DNA of 64,000 nucleotides from Janthinobacterium fluminis (GTDB lineage Bacteria; Pseudomonadota; Gammaproteobacteria; Burkholderiales; Burkholderiaceae_D): the NCBI RefSeq assembly GCF_028595325.1, contig NZ_JAQQXR010000010.1:86350-150349 (forward strand), in the 5' to 3' direction. Positions 1-8,834 of the stretch are shown one piece after another. Within the stretch, counting starts at the first letter, position 1. Each line of letters starts with the position of its first letter. The position numbers were made by a program, and so were the translations under genes. The notes beneath the pieces were generated by a model that had not been told where the DNA came from, made no database searches, and saw only the letters and a list, made by a program, of their open reading frames with translations.

Positions 1-715
1 AGATGTGCTCCATCGCGTCGACGACGAAGTCGACCGGCACGATGTTGATGCGGCCGCCCTCCAGGCCGATGGTCGGCATCCACGGCGGCAGCAATTGGCG
101 GATGCGCTGGATCATCTTGAAGAAGTAATACGGGCCGTCGATCTTGTCCGCTTCGCCGCTTTGCGAGTCGCCCACCACCATGCCGGGACGGTAGACGCGC
201 CAGGCGCCTTTGAGTTCGTCGCGGACGATTTTTTCCGCCGCGTGCTTGGTGGCGAAGTAGGGGTGGTCTAGGCCCTCGGCTTCGTCGAACATGTCTTCGC
301 GGAAGATGCCCTCGAACATGCCGGCGGCGGCGATCGAGCTGACATGGTGGAAGCAGGCGGGCCGGATCGCGTTGGCCAGCTCGACGGTGTTGCGGGTGCC
401 GCCGACGTTGGCGGTGAATTGCGCGTCGGCGTCGGCCAGCATGTCGTAGACGGCGGCCAGGTGGTAGAAGTGGTCGATGCTGTCGCCCAGCGTCTTCAGG
501 TCTTCTTTCGACACGCCCAGTTTGGCGCTGCGCAGGTCGCCGAACACGGGGATCGCGCGCGTTTTCGACACGCCCCAGTATTCCAGCAGCGCGGGTATCT
601 TGTCGCGGCTGCCCTCGCGCAGCAGAAAATGCACCACGCTGCCTTTGCGCGCCAATAGTTTCTTGACCAGGCGTTTGCCAATAAAACCTGTCGCGCCGGT
701 GACAAAATACCGCAT
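1..715 (-). CDS. NAD(P)-dependent SDR-family oxidoreductase, 3' end cut off by window
   Basis: Reads from an ATG at 715 off the left edge, so only about 238 N-terminal residues are visible. The protein opens with the Rossmann nucleotide-binding motif GATGFIG (residues about 7-13) and carries a YFATK motif fitting the YxxxK catalytic pair of extended SDRs, preceded by the HVSSIAAAG active-site serine strand. These features fit the epimerase/thioester-reductase-like group that acts on sugar nucleotides or acyl/steroid substrates. The substrate cannot be named. AAGGAG lies 7-8 bases upstream of the ATG and supports the start. The gene is divergent from the phasin gene, with a 188-base region between them. 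Confidence 0.85.
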   Translation of the reverse strand, partial: MRYFVTGATGFIGKRLVKKLLARKGSVVHFLLREGSRDKIPALLEYWGVSKTRAIPVFGDLRSAKLGVSKEDLKTLGDSIDHFYHLAAVYDMLADADAQFTANVGGTRNTVELANAIRPACFHHVSSIAAAGMFEGIFREDMFDEAEGLDHPYFATKHAAEKIVRDELKGAWRVYRPGMVVGDSQSGEADKIDGPYYFFKMIQRIRQLLPPWMPTIGLEGGRINIVPVDFVVDAMEHI

Positions 716-903
716 CCTGTTTCTCCTTTTCGATTTGTAGAAATAAGTTGCCTAATCATTACAGGGTGGCCGCCGATTGGCAAGGCGTCTTCATCCGCCG
801 CGGCGTCTTTAGAAGCGCTTCTCTATCGCATTAGAATCCCGTCTCTAGTTTTGCTCTCTAAAATGATTTCATCGAATTGAACTTTTATAAACGGGAGCTG
901 ACT

Positions 904-1602
904 ATGGTAAAGAAACTGAAATCACTGGCAAAAGACGAAGAGACGCAATTGGCCAGTGCAGTTCGCACTTCTGCCCAGCAAATCTGGCAAGCCGGCCTGG
1001 GCGCTTTCGCCAAGGCGCAGGAAGAGGGCGGCCGGGTATTCTCGAAACTGGTTAAGGAAGGCACCGAGCTGCAAAAGCGCGCCGAAGACCGCGTCTCCGA
1101 CGTGACCGGCACCGTGACGAAGATGGCCGACGGCGTCAGCAAGCAAGCCTCCGGTTCCTGGGACAAGCTGGAGCAGGTCTTCGAGGACCGCGTTTCTCGC
1201 GCTTTGGGCAAGATCGGCGTGCCGACCCAGAAGGATATCCAGGAGTTGAGCAAGCGCGTTGAGCAACTCAGCAAGATCGTCGCCGAGTTGTCGGGCAAGA
1301 AAGTGCCCGCCGCAGCCAAGGCGCCCGTCAAAGCGGCAGCCAAACCAGCGGCGAAAGCGGCCGCCAAGCCTGCCGCCAAGGCGGCGCCGAAGGCGGCGGC
1401 CAAGCCGGCAGCAAAAGCCAAGCCGGCCGCGAAAGCCAAGCCGGCCGCGAAGGCCGCGCCCAAGGCCGGCGTCAACTTCCCGACCGCCGCGTCGATCGCC
1501 AAACCGGCGCCGAAAGCCGCCGTGAAGAAGGCCGCGCCGAAAAAGGCCGCCGCCAGCGCCGTCCCCGTTGTCAACGCGACCGACGCCACGCCGTCGGCGT
1601 AA
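904..1602 (+). CDS. Phasin-family protein with histone-H1-like Ala/Lys/Pro tail
   Basis: A 232-residue protein. The N-terminal ~130 residues are amphipathic helical, with the phasin pattern QIWQAGLGAFAKAQEEGG, and end in a coiled-coil-like stretch (VEQLSKIVAEL). Phasins coat polyhydroxyalkanoate granules. From about residue 140 the protein becomes a repetitive, highly basic AAKPAAKA-type tail, like histone H1/AlgP-type DNA-binding tails. This recalls PhaM of Ralstonia, which links granules to the nucleoid through a PAKKA-rich tail. The DNA-binding role here is inference. The start is the ATG at 904, with GGGAG 6 bases upstream; an in-frame TTG at 877 lacks a good ribosome site. Confidence 0.85.
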   Translation: MVKKLKSLAKDEETQLASAVRTSAQQIWQAGLGAFAKAQEEGGRVFSKLVKEGTELQKRAEDRVSDVTGTVTKMADGVSKQASGSWDKLEQVFEDRVSRALGKIGVPTQKDIQELSKRVEQLSKIVAELSGKKVPAAAKAPVKAAAKPAAKAAAKPAAKAAPKAAAKPAAKAKPAAKAKPAAKAAPKAGVNFPTAASIAKPAPKAAVKKAAPKKAAASAVPVVNATDATPSA

Positions 1603-1798
1603 ATCGCACCGGTGCGCAGCGCGCCCATCCCCCCAGGGCCGCCGTCGGCGCGGCCCCGTCCGGCGCAAGACCGGTCTTCACCCCTGGCCGCCGGTGACGC
1701 CGGCCGGGTCCGGGCTTGGCGCCGGGCGATGGGGGGACTCGCATCCGGGCTTGTGCGCAGCGCAAGCCTTTTTGTTGTTGCACAGTATAGATTGACCG

Positions 1799-3046
1799 AT
1801 GACCGCAATTGACTCTCCGAGCAGCGCCGCCAAGCCGGGCGTCGGCCTGGCGCTGGCCGGCGGCGGGCCGCTGGCCGCCGTCTATGAAATCGGCGCGCTG
1901 GCGGCCTTGGCCGAGGCCATCGACGGCCTCGACCTGACCGACGCGCATATTTACGTCGGCGTCAGCGCCGGCGGCATCATCGCGGCCGGCCTGGCCAACG
2001 GCGTCACGCCGCATCAGATGTGCCGCCTGTTCATCGAAAGCGATGTCGAGGCCATCGACGGCGCGCCCTTGTTTAAACCGGAAACCTTGCTGCGTCCGGC
2101 CTTGAAGGAATTGGGCAAGCGCGCCCGCAGCGTGCCGGGGCTGTTGTGCGGCTCCCTGCTGCATTACGCGCGCCGGCGCGGCAGTCTGGCGTCGTCGTTC
2201 GAGCGCATGAAGGAGGCGCTGCCGGCCGGTTTCCTGTCCGGCGAGGCGATTGAAACCTTCCTGAGGGCGACCTTTGCCAAGGCGGGGCGGAGCAACGACT
2301 TCCGCAAGCTGAAGCGCAAACTGGTCATCGTCGCCACCGACCTCGACACGGGCAAGGCCGTGCGCTTCGGCGCGCCGGGCTGGGACGGCACGCCGATTTC
2401 CGTCGCCGTGCAGGCCAGCGCGGCCGTGCCTGGCCTGTTCGCGCCGGTGGAAATCGGCGGCCGCCATTTCGTCGACGGCGCGCTGCGCAAGACCATGCAC
2501 GCCTCCATCGCGCTGGAGGAGGGCGTCGGCCTGCTCATTTGCGTCAATCCCATCGTGCCCTACGACTCGACGGCCGAGCCGCGCCGCGCCGACGCAGGGC
2601 GCCGCCGCGGCGCGCGCCCGGCGCCGGCGCGCAAGCTGGCCGGCGGCGGCCTGCTCGACGTGCTGTCGCAGACGCTGCGCTCGATCCTGCACTCGCGCGT
2701 GGAAGCGGGCATGGCCAGCTATGAGCGCAGCCACCCGCACGTCGATATTCTCTTGTTCGAGCCGAACCAGGACGATGCCGAATTGTTTTTCACGAATATT
2801 TTCAGCTACAACAACCGCCGCCGCATGTGCGAGCAGGCTTACCAGCACACCCGCGCGATGTTATGGCGGCAGCGCAAGGACATCGCCGCCAAGCTGGCGC
2901 GCCACGGCATGACGCTGCGGCTGGCGGTGCTGCAGGACCGCAGCCTGAGCCTGGTCAGACAGACGCCGGCGCGGCGCGCCGTGAGCCAGTTGGGCGCAGT
3001 GCTGGACGACCTGGAACGTTACCTGAAAGTGGGGCCGCGCCCTTAG
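1799..3046 (+). CDS. Patatin-like phospholipase family protein
   Basis: A 415-residue predicted serine acyl hydrolase. It has the glycine-rich oxyanion loop ALAGGGPLAA (about residues 18-27), the nucleophile elbow GVSAG (Ser about 56) and the partner aspartate in HFVDGAL (about residue 225), the Ser-Asp dyad of patatins. The loop lacks the Arg/Lys that usually follows GGGx, as in a betaproteobacterial subgroup I recall. The C-terminal ~190 residues are basic and Arg-rich with no recognised domain. It lies 196 bases after the phasin gene on the same strand; with the TetR gene downstream this may be a lipid or PHA-granule neighbourhood (inference). No signal peptide is seen. Confidence 0.85.
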   Translation: MTAIDSPSSAAKPGVGLALAGGGPLAAVYEIGALAALAEAIDGLDLTDAHIYVGVSAGGIIAAGLANGVTPHQMCRLFIESDVEAIDGAPLFKPETLLRPALKELGKRARSVPGLLCGSLLHYARRRGSLASSFERMKEALPAGFLSGEAIETFLRATFAKAGRSNDFRKLKRKLVIVATDLDTGKAVRFGAPGWDGTPISVAVQASAAVPGLFAPVEIGGRHFVDGALRKTMHASIALEEGVGLLICVNPIVPYDSTAEPRRADAGRRRGARPAPARKLAGGGLLDVLSQTLRSILHSRVEAGMASYERSHPHVDILLFEPNQDDAELFFTNIFSYNNRRRMCEQAYQHTRAMLWRQRKDIAAKLARHGMTLRLAVLQDRSLSLVRQTPARRAVSQLGAVLDDLERYLKVGPRP

Positions 3047-3138
3047 CGCGTTTTTCCTTGATTTCCCTGGTATCAGTAGTTTCTTAGATCGCTTTTTCGG
3101 TGTTATGCTTGCAGTAGAGAAAACAGAGAACGCCCGCT

Positions 3139-3804
3139 ATGCTACAAAAAGCACCACGCCGTACCCGTGAACGCATTCTGGAATTATCCCTGCGCCTATT
3201 TAATGAATTCGGCGAGCCGAATATCACGACCACCGTGATCGCCGAAGAGATGAATATCTCGCCGGGCAATCTGTATTACCACTTCCGCAATAAGGACGAC
3301 ATCGTCAATTCGATTTTCGTCCAGTTCGAGGCGGAAATCGAACGCATCCTGACGGTGCCGGACGGGCGCCGCTCGAATATCGAGGACGTCTGGCTGTACC
3401 TGCACCTGATGTTCGAGCTGATCTGGCGCTATCGCTTCTTTTACCGCGACCTCAACGACCTGCTGTCGCGCAACCGCAAGCTGGAGCTGCATTTCAAGCT
3501 GATCCTGGCGCACAAGATCAAGGTGGCCAAGCAGTTGTGCGAGGATTTGCGCAGCGAGAAGTCGCTGGAAGCGTCGGACATGGAAATCAATGCGATGGCG
3601 ACGAATATGGTGGTGGTCGCCACTTATTGGCTGTCGTATGAGTACGTGCGCAATCCGCGCAAATACACCGAGCAGCAATCGATGTCGGACGCGCTGGCGC
3701 GCGGCTGTTATCAGGTCTTGTCCCTGGTCGGCCCCTACCTGCGCAATGAAACGCATCTGCTATTCCAGAAACTATCGGAAGAGTATTTACGACAATTAAA
3801 ATAA
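3139..3804 (+). CDS. TetR/AcrR-family transcriptional regulator
   Basis: A 221-residue regulator. The N-terminal ~50 residues form the TetR helix-turn-helix, with ITTTVIAEEMNISPGNLYYH as the recognition segment followed by FRNKDDIV. The rest is a helical ligand-binding domain typical of the family, and its ligand is unknown. It sits 92 bases after the patatin gene and 11 bases before the TPR gene, so regulator and TPR protein are probably co-transcribed. No clear palindrome was found upstream. Confidence 0.9.
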   Translation: MLQKAPRRTRERILELSLRLFNEFGEPNITTTVIAEEMNISPGNLYYHFRNKDDIVNSIFVQFEAEIERILTVPDGRRSNIEDVWLYLHLMFELIWRYRFFYRDLNDLLSRNRKLELHFKLILAHKIKVAKQLCEDLRSEKSLEASDMEINAMATNMVVVATYWLSYEYVRNPRKYTEQQSMSDALARGCYQVLSLVGPYLRNETHLLFQKLSEEYLRQLK

Positions 3805-3815
3805 AGGAGAAGGCC

Positions 3816-4589
3816 GTGGCATGGAATAAATTCCCGCACCAGGACAAAGCCTATGTGTACACAGCAAGCAGCCTGAAAAAAGCCTGGGCCAGGTTGCACG
3901 TGGGCGACGCCGAGCCGTTTCCCGCCGACGCGACGCTGGTGCAGGCGTGGATTGCCTTTCATGCCGGCGATTTCGAGCTGGCCGCCACGCTCGGCCTGGA
4001 CGTCGGCGTGAATGGCTATGCGGTCGCGCACAAGGCCACGTGCATCTATGCCAATTATCTGGAAACGGACGACAAGGCGAGGATCGCCACGTTCGAGGAG
4101 GTGGCCGAGCGCTGCGAGCGGCAGCAGGCCGAGCAGCCGAACAATCCGGCCGGCTTTTACTGGCACGCTTACAGCCTGGGCCGTTACGCCCAGGGCATCT
4201 CGGTGCTGAAGGCGCTGTCCCAGGGCGTCGGCGGCAAGGTGCGCGCCAGCCTGGAGGCGACGCTGGCGCTGGCGCCGGCGCACGCCGAGGCGCACATCGC
4301 CTTCGGCGCCTACCACGCGGAAATCATCGACAAGGTCGGCGCCATGGTCGGCGGCCTGACCTATGGCGTCAAGAAGGAAGAGGGCATCGGGCATTTCAAG
4401 ACGGCCCTCAAGCTCAATCCGGATTCGGCGATCGGCCGCATCGAGTATGCGAACGCGATCGTGATGTTGGACGGCAAGAAAAAGATGGCCGAGGCCATCG
4501 CCCTGTATCAGGAGGCCGCCGCCTGCGAGGCGCTGGACGCCATGGAGCGTCTGGACGTCGAGGCGGCCAAAGAGGAATTAGCGGAGTAA
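3816..4589 (+). CDS. Tetratricopeptide-repeat-like protein of unknown function
   Basis: A 257-residue soluble helical protein with no signal peptide. TPR-like helix pairs are visible, for example ATLALAPAHAEAHIAFGAYH and FKTALKLNPDSAIGRIEYAN. The segment FYWHAYSLGRYAQGISVLKA resembles TatT-like TPR proteins, but I cannot assign a function. The start is a GTG at 3816 with AAGGAGA 6 bases upstream; no ATG in this frame fits. It follows the TetR gene by 11 bases and precedes the LOG-family gene by 7 bases, so these three genes form an operon. Confidence 0.75.
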   Translation: MAWNKFPHQDKAYVYTASSLKKAWARLHVGDAEPFPADATLVQAWIAFHAGDFELAATLGLDVGVNGYAVAHKATCIYANYLETDDKARIATFEEVAERCERQQAEQPNNPAGFYWHAYSLGRYAQGISVLKALSQGVGGKVRASLEATLALAPAHAEAHIAFGAYHAEIIDKVGAMVGGLTYGVKKEEGIGHFKTALKLNPDSAIGRIEYANAIVMLDGKKKMAEAIALYQEAAACEALDAMERLDVEAAKEELAE

Positions 4590-4596
4590 GGATACG

Positions 4597-5151
4597 ATGA
4601 AGTCGATAGCTGTTTATTGCGGCGCCAATGCCGGCGTCACCCCGCACTACGCGCAGGCGGCCCAGGGGCTGGCGCGCGCGCTGGTCGAGAACAATCTGGC
4701 GCTGGTGTATGGCGGCGGCAAGGTTGGCCTGATGGGCGTCATCGCCGACGAGGTGCTGCGCCTGGGCGGCGAGGCGACCGGCGTGATTCCGACGGCGCTG
4801 GTCGAGCGCGAGATCGGCCACACCGGCCTGACGCGCCAGTTCATCGTCAAGGACATGCACGAGCGCAAGGCGATGATGGCGCAACTGGCGGATGGCTTCA
4901 TCGCCATGCCGGGTGGCCTGGGCACGCTGGAGGAATTGTTCGAGATGCTGACCTGGGCGCAACTGGGCATCCACGCCAAGCCGATCGGGCTGCTGAACGT
5001 GGATGGTTTCTACGACGGCTTGATGGGTTTTATCGGCCACGCGCAGTCGCAGGGCTTCGTGCGCCCGCAGCACGCGGCGCTGATGCTGGTCGAGGCCGGG
5101 CCGGATGCCTTGTTGCGGCGTTTCAAAGCCGGCGGCGCGCCCGGCGCGTAG
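4597..5151 (+). CDS. LOG-family protein (TIGR00730-type Rossmann protein)
   Basis: A 184-residue protein with the signature MPGGLGTLEELFE (about residues 105-117) and the upstream Arg in MHERKAMM. These define LOG-type nucleoside 5'-monophosphate phosphoribohydrolases, which release a free base such as a cytokinin from its ribotide. The bacterial physiological substrate is usually unknown. The start MKSIAVYCGAN is standard for the family, and the full length matches. It is the last gene of the TetR-TPR-LOG unit and converges on the YgjP-like gene with only 6 bases between the stops. Confidence 0.92.
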   Translation: MKSIAVYCGANAGVTPHYAQAAQGLARALVENNLALVYGGGKVGLMGVIADEVLRLGGEATGVIPTALVEREIGHTGLTRQFIVKDMHERKAMMAQLADGFIAMPGGLGTLEELFEMLTWAQLGIHAKPIGLLNVDGFYDGLMGFIGHAQSQGFVRPQHAALMLVEAGPDALLRRFKAGGAPGA

Positions 5152-5157
5152 CGCGTA

Positions 5158-5673
5158 TCAGGCGGCGCCCCACAGGCGCTGGCCGGCCAGGTCGATCTGC
5201 GTCAGGTACAGGCGCAGGTCGAATTCATATTGGTGGTAGTTCGGTTCCATGTAGCAGCACAGCTTGTAGAAGGCCTTGTCGTGCTGCTTTTCCTTCACGT
5301 GGGCCAGTTCGTGCACCGCGATCATGCGCAGAAATTCCAGCGGCACTTCCTTGAACATCGTCGCCACGCGGATTTCGTGCTTGGCCTTGAGCTTGCCGCC
5401 CTGCACCCGCGAAATTGCGGTATGCAGCCCCAGCGCGTGGTTGATGACGTGAATCTTGCTGTCGAACTCGACTTTGTTGATCGGCTCGGCGTTGCGCAGG
5501 AATTCGGTTTTCAGCTCCTGCACGTACTGGTACAGCGCCTTGTCGTTGCGGATGTCGTGGGCTTTCGGATAGCGCTTGAGCAAGACTTCGCCGAGTTTGT
5601 TCTGGGCGATCAGCTGCGACACTTGTTCCTGTGTCTGCTCGGAATAGGCGCTAAGGTACTTCAGGGCTGGCAT
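5158..5673 (-). CDS. YgjP-type (M48/DUF45) zinc metallopeptidase-like protein
   Basis: A 171-residue protein with the gluzincin-type motif VHELAHVKEKQHDKAFY: HELAH supplies two zinc ligands and the catalytic Glu, and the downstream His matches the family's third ligand. E. coli YgjP is of similar size. I chose the ATG at 5673; a GTG at 5715 would add 14 residues that look non-coding. The gene is 64 bases downstream of cydX on the same strand, so it may be read through from the cyd operon. Function in the cell is not established. Confidence 0.85.
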   Translation of the reverse strand: MPALKYLSAYSEQTQEQVSQLIAQNKLGEVLLKRYPKAHDIRNDKALYQYVQELKTEFLRNAEPINKVEFDSKIHVINHALGLHTAISRVQGGKLKAKHEIRVATMFKEVPLEFLRMIAVHELAHVKEKQHDKAFYKLCCYMEPNYHQYEFDLRLYLTQIDLAGQRLWGAA

Positions 5674-5737
5674 GGCGGTGGGGCTGGCGGGTCGATGGAG
5701 GCGAGAATGTACCACAACCCGGCCGCCAGCCTTGCCC

Positions 5738-5905
5738 TTAGCGCTTGCGCGCCTCCTCCTTCAGGCTGGCCCGCTCGAAGCGCGCGCGGGTTTGTTCTTC
5801 GTCGCGCAGGCCGAAGGCGTAGTTCGACTCCAGCCACATGACGTTAATCACGGCCAGCGCCACGGCCACGCCTATGCCTAAAATCCAAGTGAAATACCAC
5901 ATCAT
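5738..5905 (-). CDS. cydX: Cytochrome bd oxidase small subunit CydX
   Basis: A 55-residue single-span membrane protein. It begins MMWYFTWILGIG and continues VINVMWLESNY, the hallmark of CydX, which packs against CydA and stabilises the haem b595/d centre. A charged cytoplasmic tail (EEQTRARFERASLKEEARKR) follows. It lies 15 bases downstream of the cydB stop. A purine-rich GAGCA precedes the first of two tandem ATG codons, and either ATG could be the start. Confidence 0.93.
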   Translation of the reverse strand: MMWYFTWILGIGVAVALAVINVMWLESNYAFGLRDEEQTRARFERASLKEEARKR

Positions 5906-5920
5906 TGCTCCTGTTCTTGA

Positions 5921-7063
5921 TTAGTAGGCGGTGTGCTCGTTGTCGCGGATGTGCTCCAGCGTCACCTTGCCGCGCACGATGCTGTAGACCCAGCTGGTGT
6001 ACATGACGACGATCGGCAGCATGATGACGACGACCCAGAACATGATGCCCAGGCTTTTGTGGCTGGCCACGGCGTCCCAGGCTGTCAGGCTGCTGGCGGG
6101 CGCCAGCGAGGACGGCATGACGAAGGGGAACATGGCGCTGCCGGCCGTCAGGATGATGGCCGCGACGGCCGTGCCGCTGGCGAGGAAGGCGGCCAGCGTG
6201 CGGCGGCGCGCGCTGAGCACGACGACGGCCAGCGCCGCCAGCAGGGCGCCGGCGGGCAGGGCCAGCGTGGCCGGCCAACGCGCGTAGTTGTCGAGCCAGG
6301 CGCCGCTGGCGCGCACGACGGTTTTCGCCACCGGCATGAAGGCGGTGTTGACGTCCGGCATGGCGGTGATGCGGTAGCCGTCGATGCCGTAGGCGATCCA
6401 CACGCCGCCGGCGGCGAAGGCGGCGATGCTGACGCCGGCCGCGGCCATCGCCATGCGGCGCGCCCGTTCGGCCAGCGCGCCTTCGGTCTTTTGCTGCAGG
6501 AAGGTGGCGCCGTGCATGGCCAGCATGGCGACGCTGAGCACGCCCGCGAGCAGGCCGAAGGGGTTGAGCAGGGTCAGGAAGTTGCCCGTGTATTCCATGC
6601 GCATCGTGTCGTCGTAGTGGAAGGGCACGCCTTGCAGCAGATTGCCGAAGGCGATGCCGAAGATCAGCGGCGGCACGAAGCCGCCCGTGAACAGGGCCCA
6701 GTCCCAGGCGCCGCGCCAGCGCGGGTCGGCGATCTTGCTGCGGTAGTCGAAGCCGACGGGGCGGAAGAACAGCGCGAACAGCAGCAGCATCAGGGCGATG
6801 TAGAAGCCGGAAAAGGCGGCGCCGTAGACCAGCGGCCAGGCCGCGAACAGGCAGCCGCCGGCGGCGATGAACCAGGTCTGGTTGCCTTCCCAGGTGGGGC
6901 CGATGGTGTTGATGATGACGCGCCGCTCGGCGTCCGTCTTGCCGAGGAAGGGCAGGCTCATGCCGACGCCGAAGTCGAAGCCGTCGGTCAGCGCGAAGCC
7001 GATGATGAGCACGCCGACGAAGCCCCACCAGATCAGTTTCAGGGTCATATAGTCGAATAACAT
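5921..7063 (-). CDS. cydB: Cytochrome d ubiquinol oxidase subunit II
   Basis: A 380-residue integral membrane protein with about nine hydrophobic spans. It starts MLFDYMTLKLIWWGFVGVLI and contains the conserved GNQTWFIAAGG segment of CydB. CydB binds no haem in known structures but is needed for the oxidase that reduces oxygen with quinol at low oxygen tension. It ends TAY shortly before cydX, and begins 9 bases after the cydA stop. All genes in this operon are on the minus strand. Confidence 0.97.
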   Translation of the reverse strand: MLFDYMTLKLIWWGFVGVLIIGFALTDGFDFGVGMSLPFLGKTDAERRVIINTIGPTWEGNQTWFIAAGGCLFAAWPLVYGAAFSGFYIALMLLLFALFFRPVGFDYRSKIADPRWRGAWDWALFTGGFVPPLIFGIAFGNLLQGVPFHYDDTMRMEYTGNFLTLLNPFGLLAGVLSVAMLAMHGATFLQQKTEGALAERARRMAMAAAGVSIAAFAAGGVWIAYGIDGYRITAMPDVNTAFMPVAKTVVRASGAWLDNYARWPATLALPAGALLAALAVVVLSARRRTLAAFLASGTAVAAIILTAGSAMFPFVMPSSLAPASSLTAWDAVASHKSLGIMFWVVVIMLPIVVMYTSWVYSIVRGKVTLEHIRDNEHTAY

Positions 7064-7072
7064 GGCCGTTCC

Positions 7073-8629
7073 TTAATGTTGTTGTTCCCAGTGGTACTTG
7101 CCGGTGTGCAGGCTGCTCGGCCCGAGGCGGGCATATTTGATCATCAGCGTCATTTCGATCACCAGCAGCAGCGTGTAGAAGCCGACGAAGCCGGCCAGGC
7201 TGAAGTACAGATTGCCCGTCGTCAGCGTGGAGGCCGACAGGTGGGTCGGCAGGATGCCCGCGATGGTCCACGGCTGGCGGCCGTATTCGGCCACCACCCA
7301 GCCCAGCTCGGCGGCGACCCAGGGCAGGGGGATCGCGCACACGGCCAGCTTCAGCAGCCAGCGCTGCGCGGCCAGCTTCTTGCGGATCAGGAAGTAGAAC
7401 GAGGCGCTGAAGATGAACAGGAACAGCAGGCCCAGGCCGACCATCGCGCGGAAGGACCAGAACAGCGGCGCCACCTTCGGCACGGTGTCATTGACGGCCA
7501 GCTTGATCTGGGCCTCGCTGGCGTCGACGACGTTCGGCGTGTATTTTTTCAGCAGCAAGCCGTAGCCGAGGTCGGCCTTGAGGCGCGCGAATTCGGCGCG
7601 GGCGGCGTCCGACTTGTCGCCCGATTTCAGGCGGCTCAGCGCCGCGTAGGCCAGCATGCCGTTGCGGATGCGCACTTCGTGGCCCGCCTTCAAGTCCTTG
7701 ATGCCGGTCACCTGCTTGTCGGTTGAGCGCGTGGCGATCAGGCCCAGCACATAGGGGATCTTGACGGCGTAGTCGGTGCGCTCCTCCTTGTCGTTGGGCA
7801 GGCCGATCAGGGTGATGCCGGCCGGCGCGGGCTCGGTTTCCCATTCGGCCTCGATGGCGGCCAGCTTGACCTTGTTGACTTCGCCGGCCGTGTAGCCGGA
7901 CTCGTCGCCGAGCACGATCACCGACAGCGTCGAGGCCAGGCCGAAGCCGGCCGCGATGGCGAAGGAGCGCAGGGCGAAGGGGATGTCGCGGGCCTTCAGC
8001 AGGTAGAGCGCGGAGATGCCGAGCACGAACATCGACGCCGTCACATAGCCGGCGGCGACGGTGTGGACGAACTTGACCTGGGCCACCGGGTTGAAGATGA
8101 CGTCGACGATGCTGACCAGTTCCATGCGCATCGTCTCGACATTGAATTCGGCGCCGACCGGATTGTTCATCCAGCCGTTGGCGATCAATATCCACAGCGC
8201 CGACAGGCTGGAGCCGAGGGCGACGAGGAAGGTGACGCCCAGATGCTGGACCTTCGACAGCTTGGTCCAGCCGAAGAAGAACAGGCCGACGAAGGTCGAT
8301 TCGAGGAAGAAGGCCATCATGCCCTCGATCGCCAGCGGGGTGCCGAAGATGTCGCCGACGTAGTGCGAGTAATACGCCCAGTTGGTGCCGAACTGGAATT
8401 CCAGCGTGATGCCGGTGGTCACGCCCATAGCGAAGTTGATGCCGAAGAGCTTGCCCCAGAACTTCGTCATGTCGCGGTAAATCTCCTTGCCCGTCATCAC
8501 GTAGACGGATTCCATGATGACCAGTATCCAGGACAGGCCCAGCGTCAGCGGCACAAACAGGAAGTGGTACATCGCGGTGGCGGCAAATTGCAGCCGCGAC
8601 AGGCTGACTACATCGTCAATCGGTATCAT
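7073..8629 (-). CDS. cydA: Cytochrome d ubiquinol oxidase subunit I
   Basis: A 518-residue haem-binding subunit. It begins MIPIDDVVSLSRLQFAATAM followed by YHFLFVPLTLG, whose His at about residue 19 is a haem ligand in E. coli CydA. FFGWTKL and the QPWTIAGILPTHLS segment are also present. The long hydrophilic stretch at about residues 255-390 is the quinol-binding Q-loop in its long form, as in bd-I enzymes that use CydX. The ATG at 8629 matches the family's N-terminus; an in-frame TTG at 8647 would only add MPRRPT. The start overlaps the end of cydP by 14 bases. Confidence 0.97.
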   Translation of the reverse strand: MIPIDDVVSLSRLQFAATAMYHFLFVPLTLGLSWILVIMESVYVMTGKEIYRDMTKFWGKLFGINFAMGVTTGITLEFQFGTNWAYYSHYVGDIFGTPLAIEGMMAFFLESTFVGLFFFGWTKLSKVQHLGVTFLVALGSSLSALWILIANGWMNNPVGAEFNVETMRMELVSIVDVIFNPVAQVKFVHTVAAGYVTASMFVLGISALYLLKARDIPFALRSFAIAAGFGLASTLSVIVLGDESGYTAGEVNKVKLAAIEAEWETEPAPAGITLIGLPNDKEERTDYAVKIPYVLGLIATRSTDKQVTGIKDLKAGHEVRIRNGMLAYAALSRLKSGDKSDAARAEFARLKADLGYGLLLKKYTPNVVDASEAQIKLAVNDTVPKVAPLFWSFRAMVGLGLLFLFIFSASFYFLIRKKLAAQRWLLKLAVCAIPLPWVAAELGWVVAEYGRQPWTIAGILPTHLSASTLTTGNLYFSLAGFVGFYTLLLVIEMTLMIKYARLGPSSLHTGKYHWEQQH

Positions 8630-8834
8630 CGTTGGCCTTCGGGGCAAGAGGGGAAAGCGGGGCGGGCGCGGCCAGCAGGTGTTGTGCGACGACGCTGGTG
8701 GGCAGGCGCATTTTTTTGGCGAGCGGCGCCGAGAAGAAGGCCTTCCACAGCAGCGACAGGATCGCCACCTTGACGATCAGCGCCAGCGTGATGGTCAGCG
8801 CCAGCGAGGCGCGGGGCAACCGCGGCCCCGTCAT
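8616..8834 (-). CDS. cydP: Putative cytochrome bd small subunit CydP
   Basis: A 72-residue protein with one hydrophobic helix (LALTITLALIVKVAILSLLW) followed by KAFFSAPLAKKM and a hydrophilic tail. Size, the single span and the position directly before cydA match the CydP family found in betaproteobacterial cyd operons. The ATG overlaps the stop of the upstream regulator (TGA at 8833-8831), and its 3' end runs into cydA by 14 bases, so regulator, cydP and cydA are translationally coupled. How CydP works in the oxidase is not settled. Confidence 0.85.
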   Translation of the reverse strand: MTGPRLPRASLALTITLALIVKVAILSLLWKAFFSAPLAKKMRLPTSVVAQHLLAAPAPLSPLAPKANDDTD

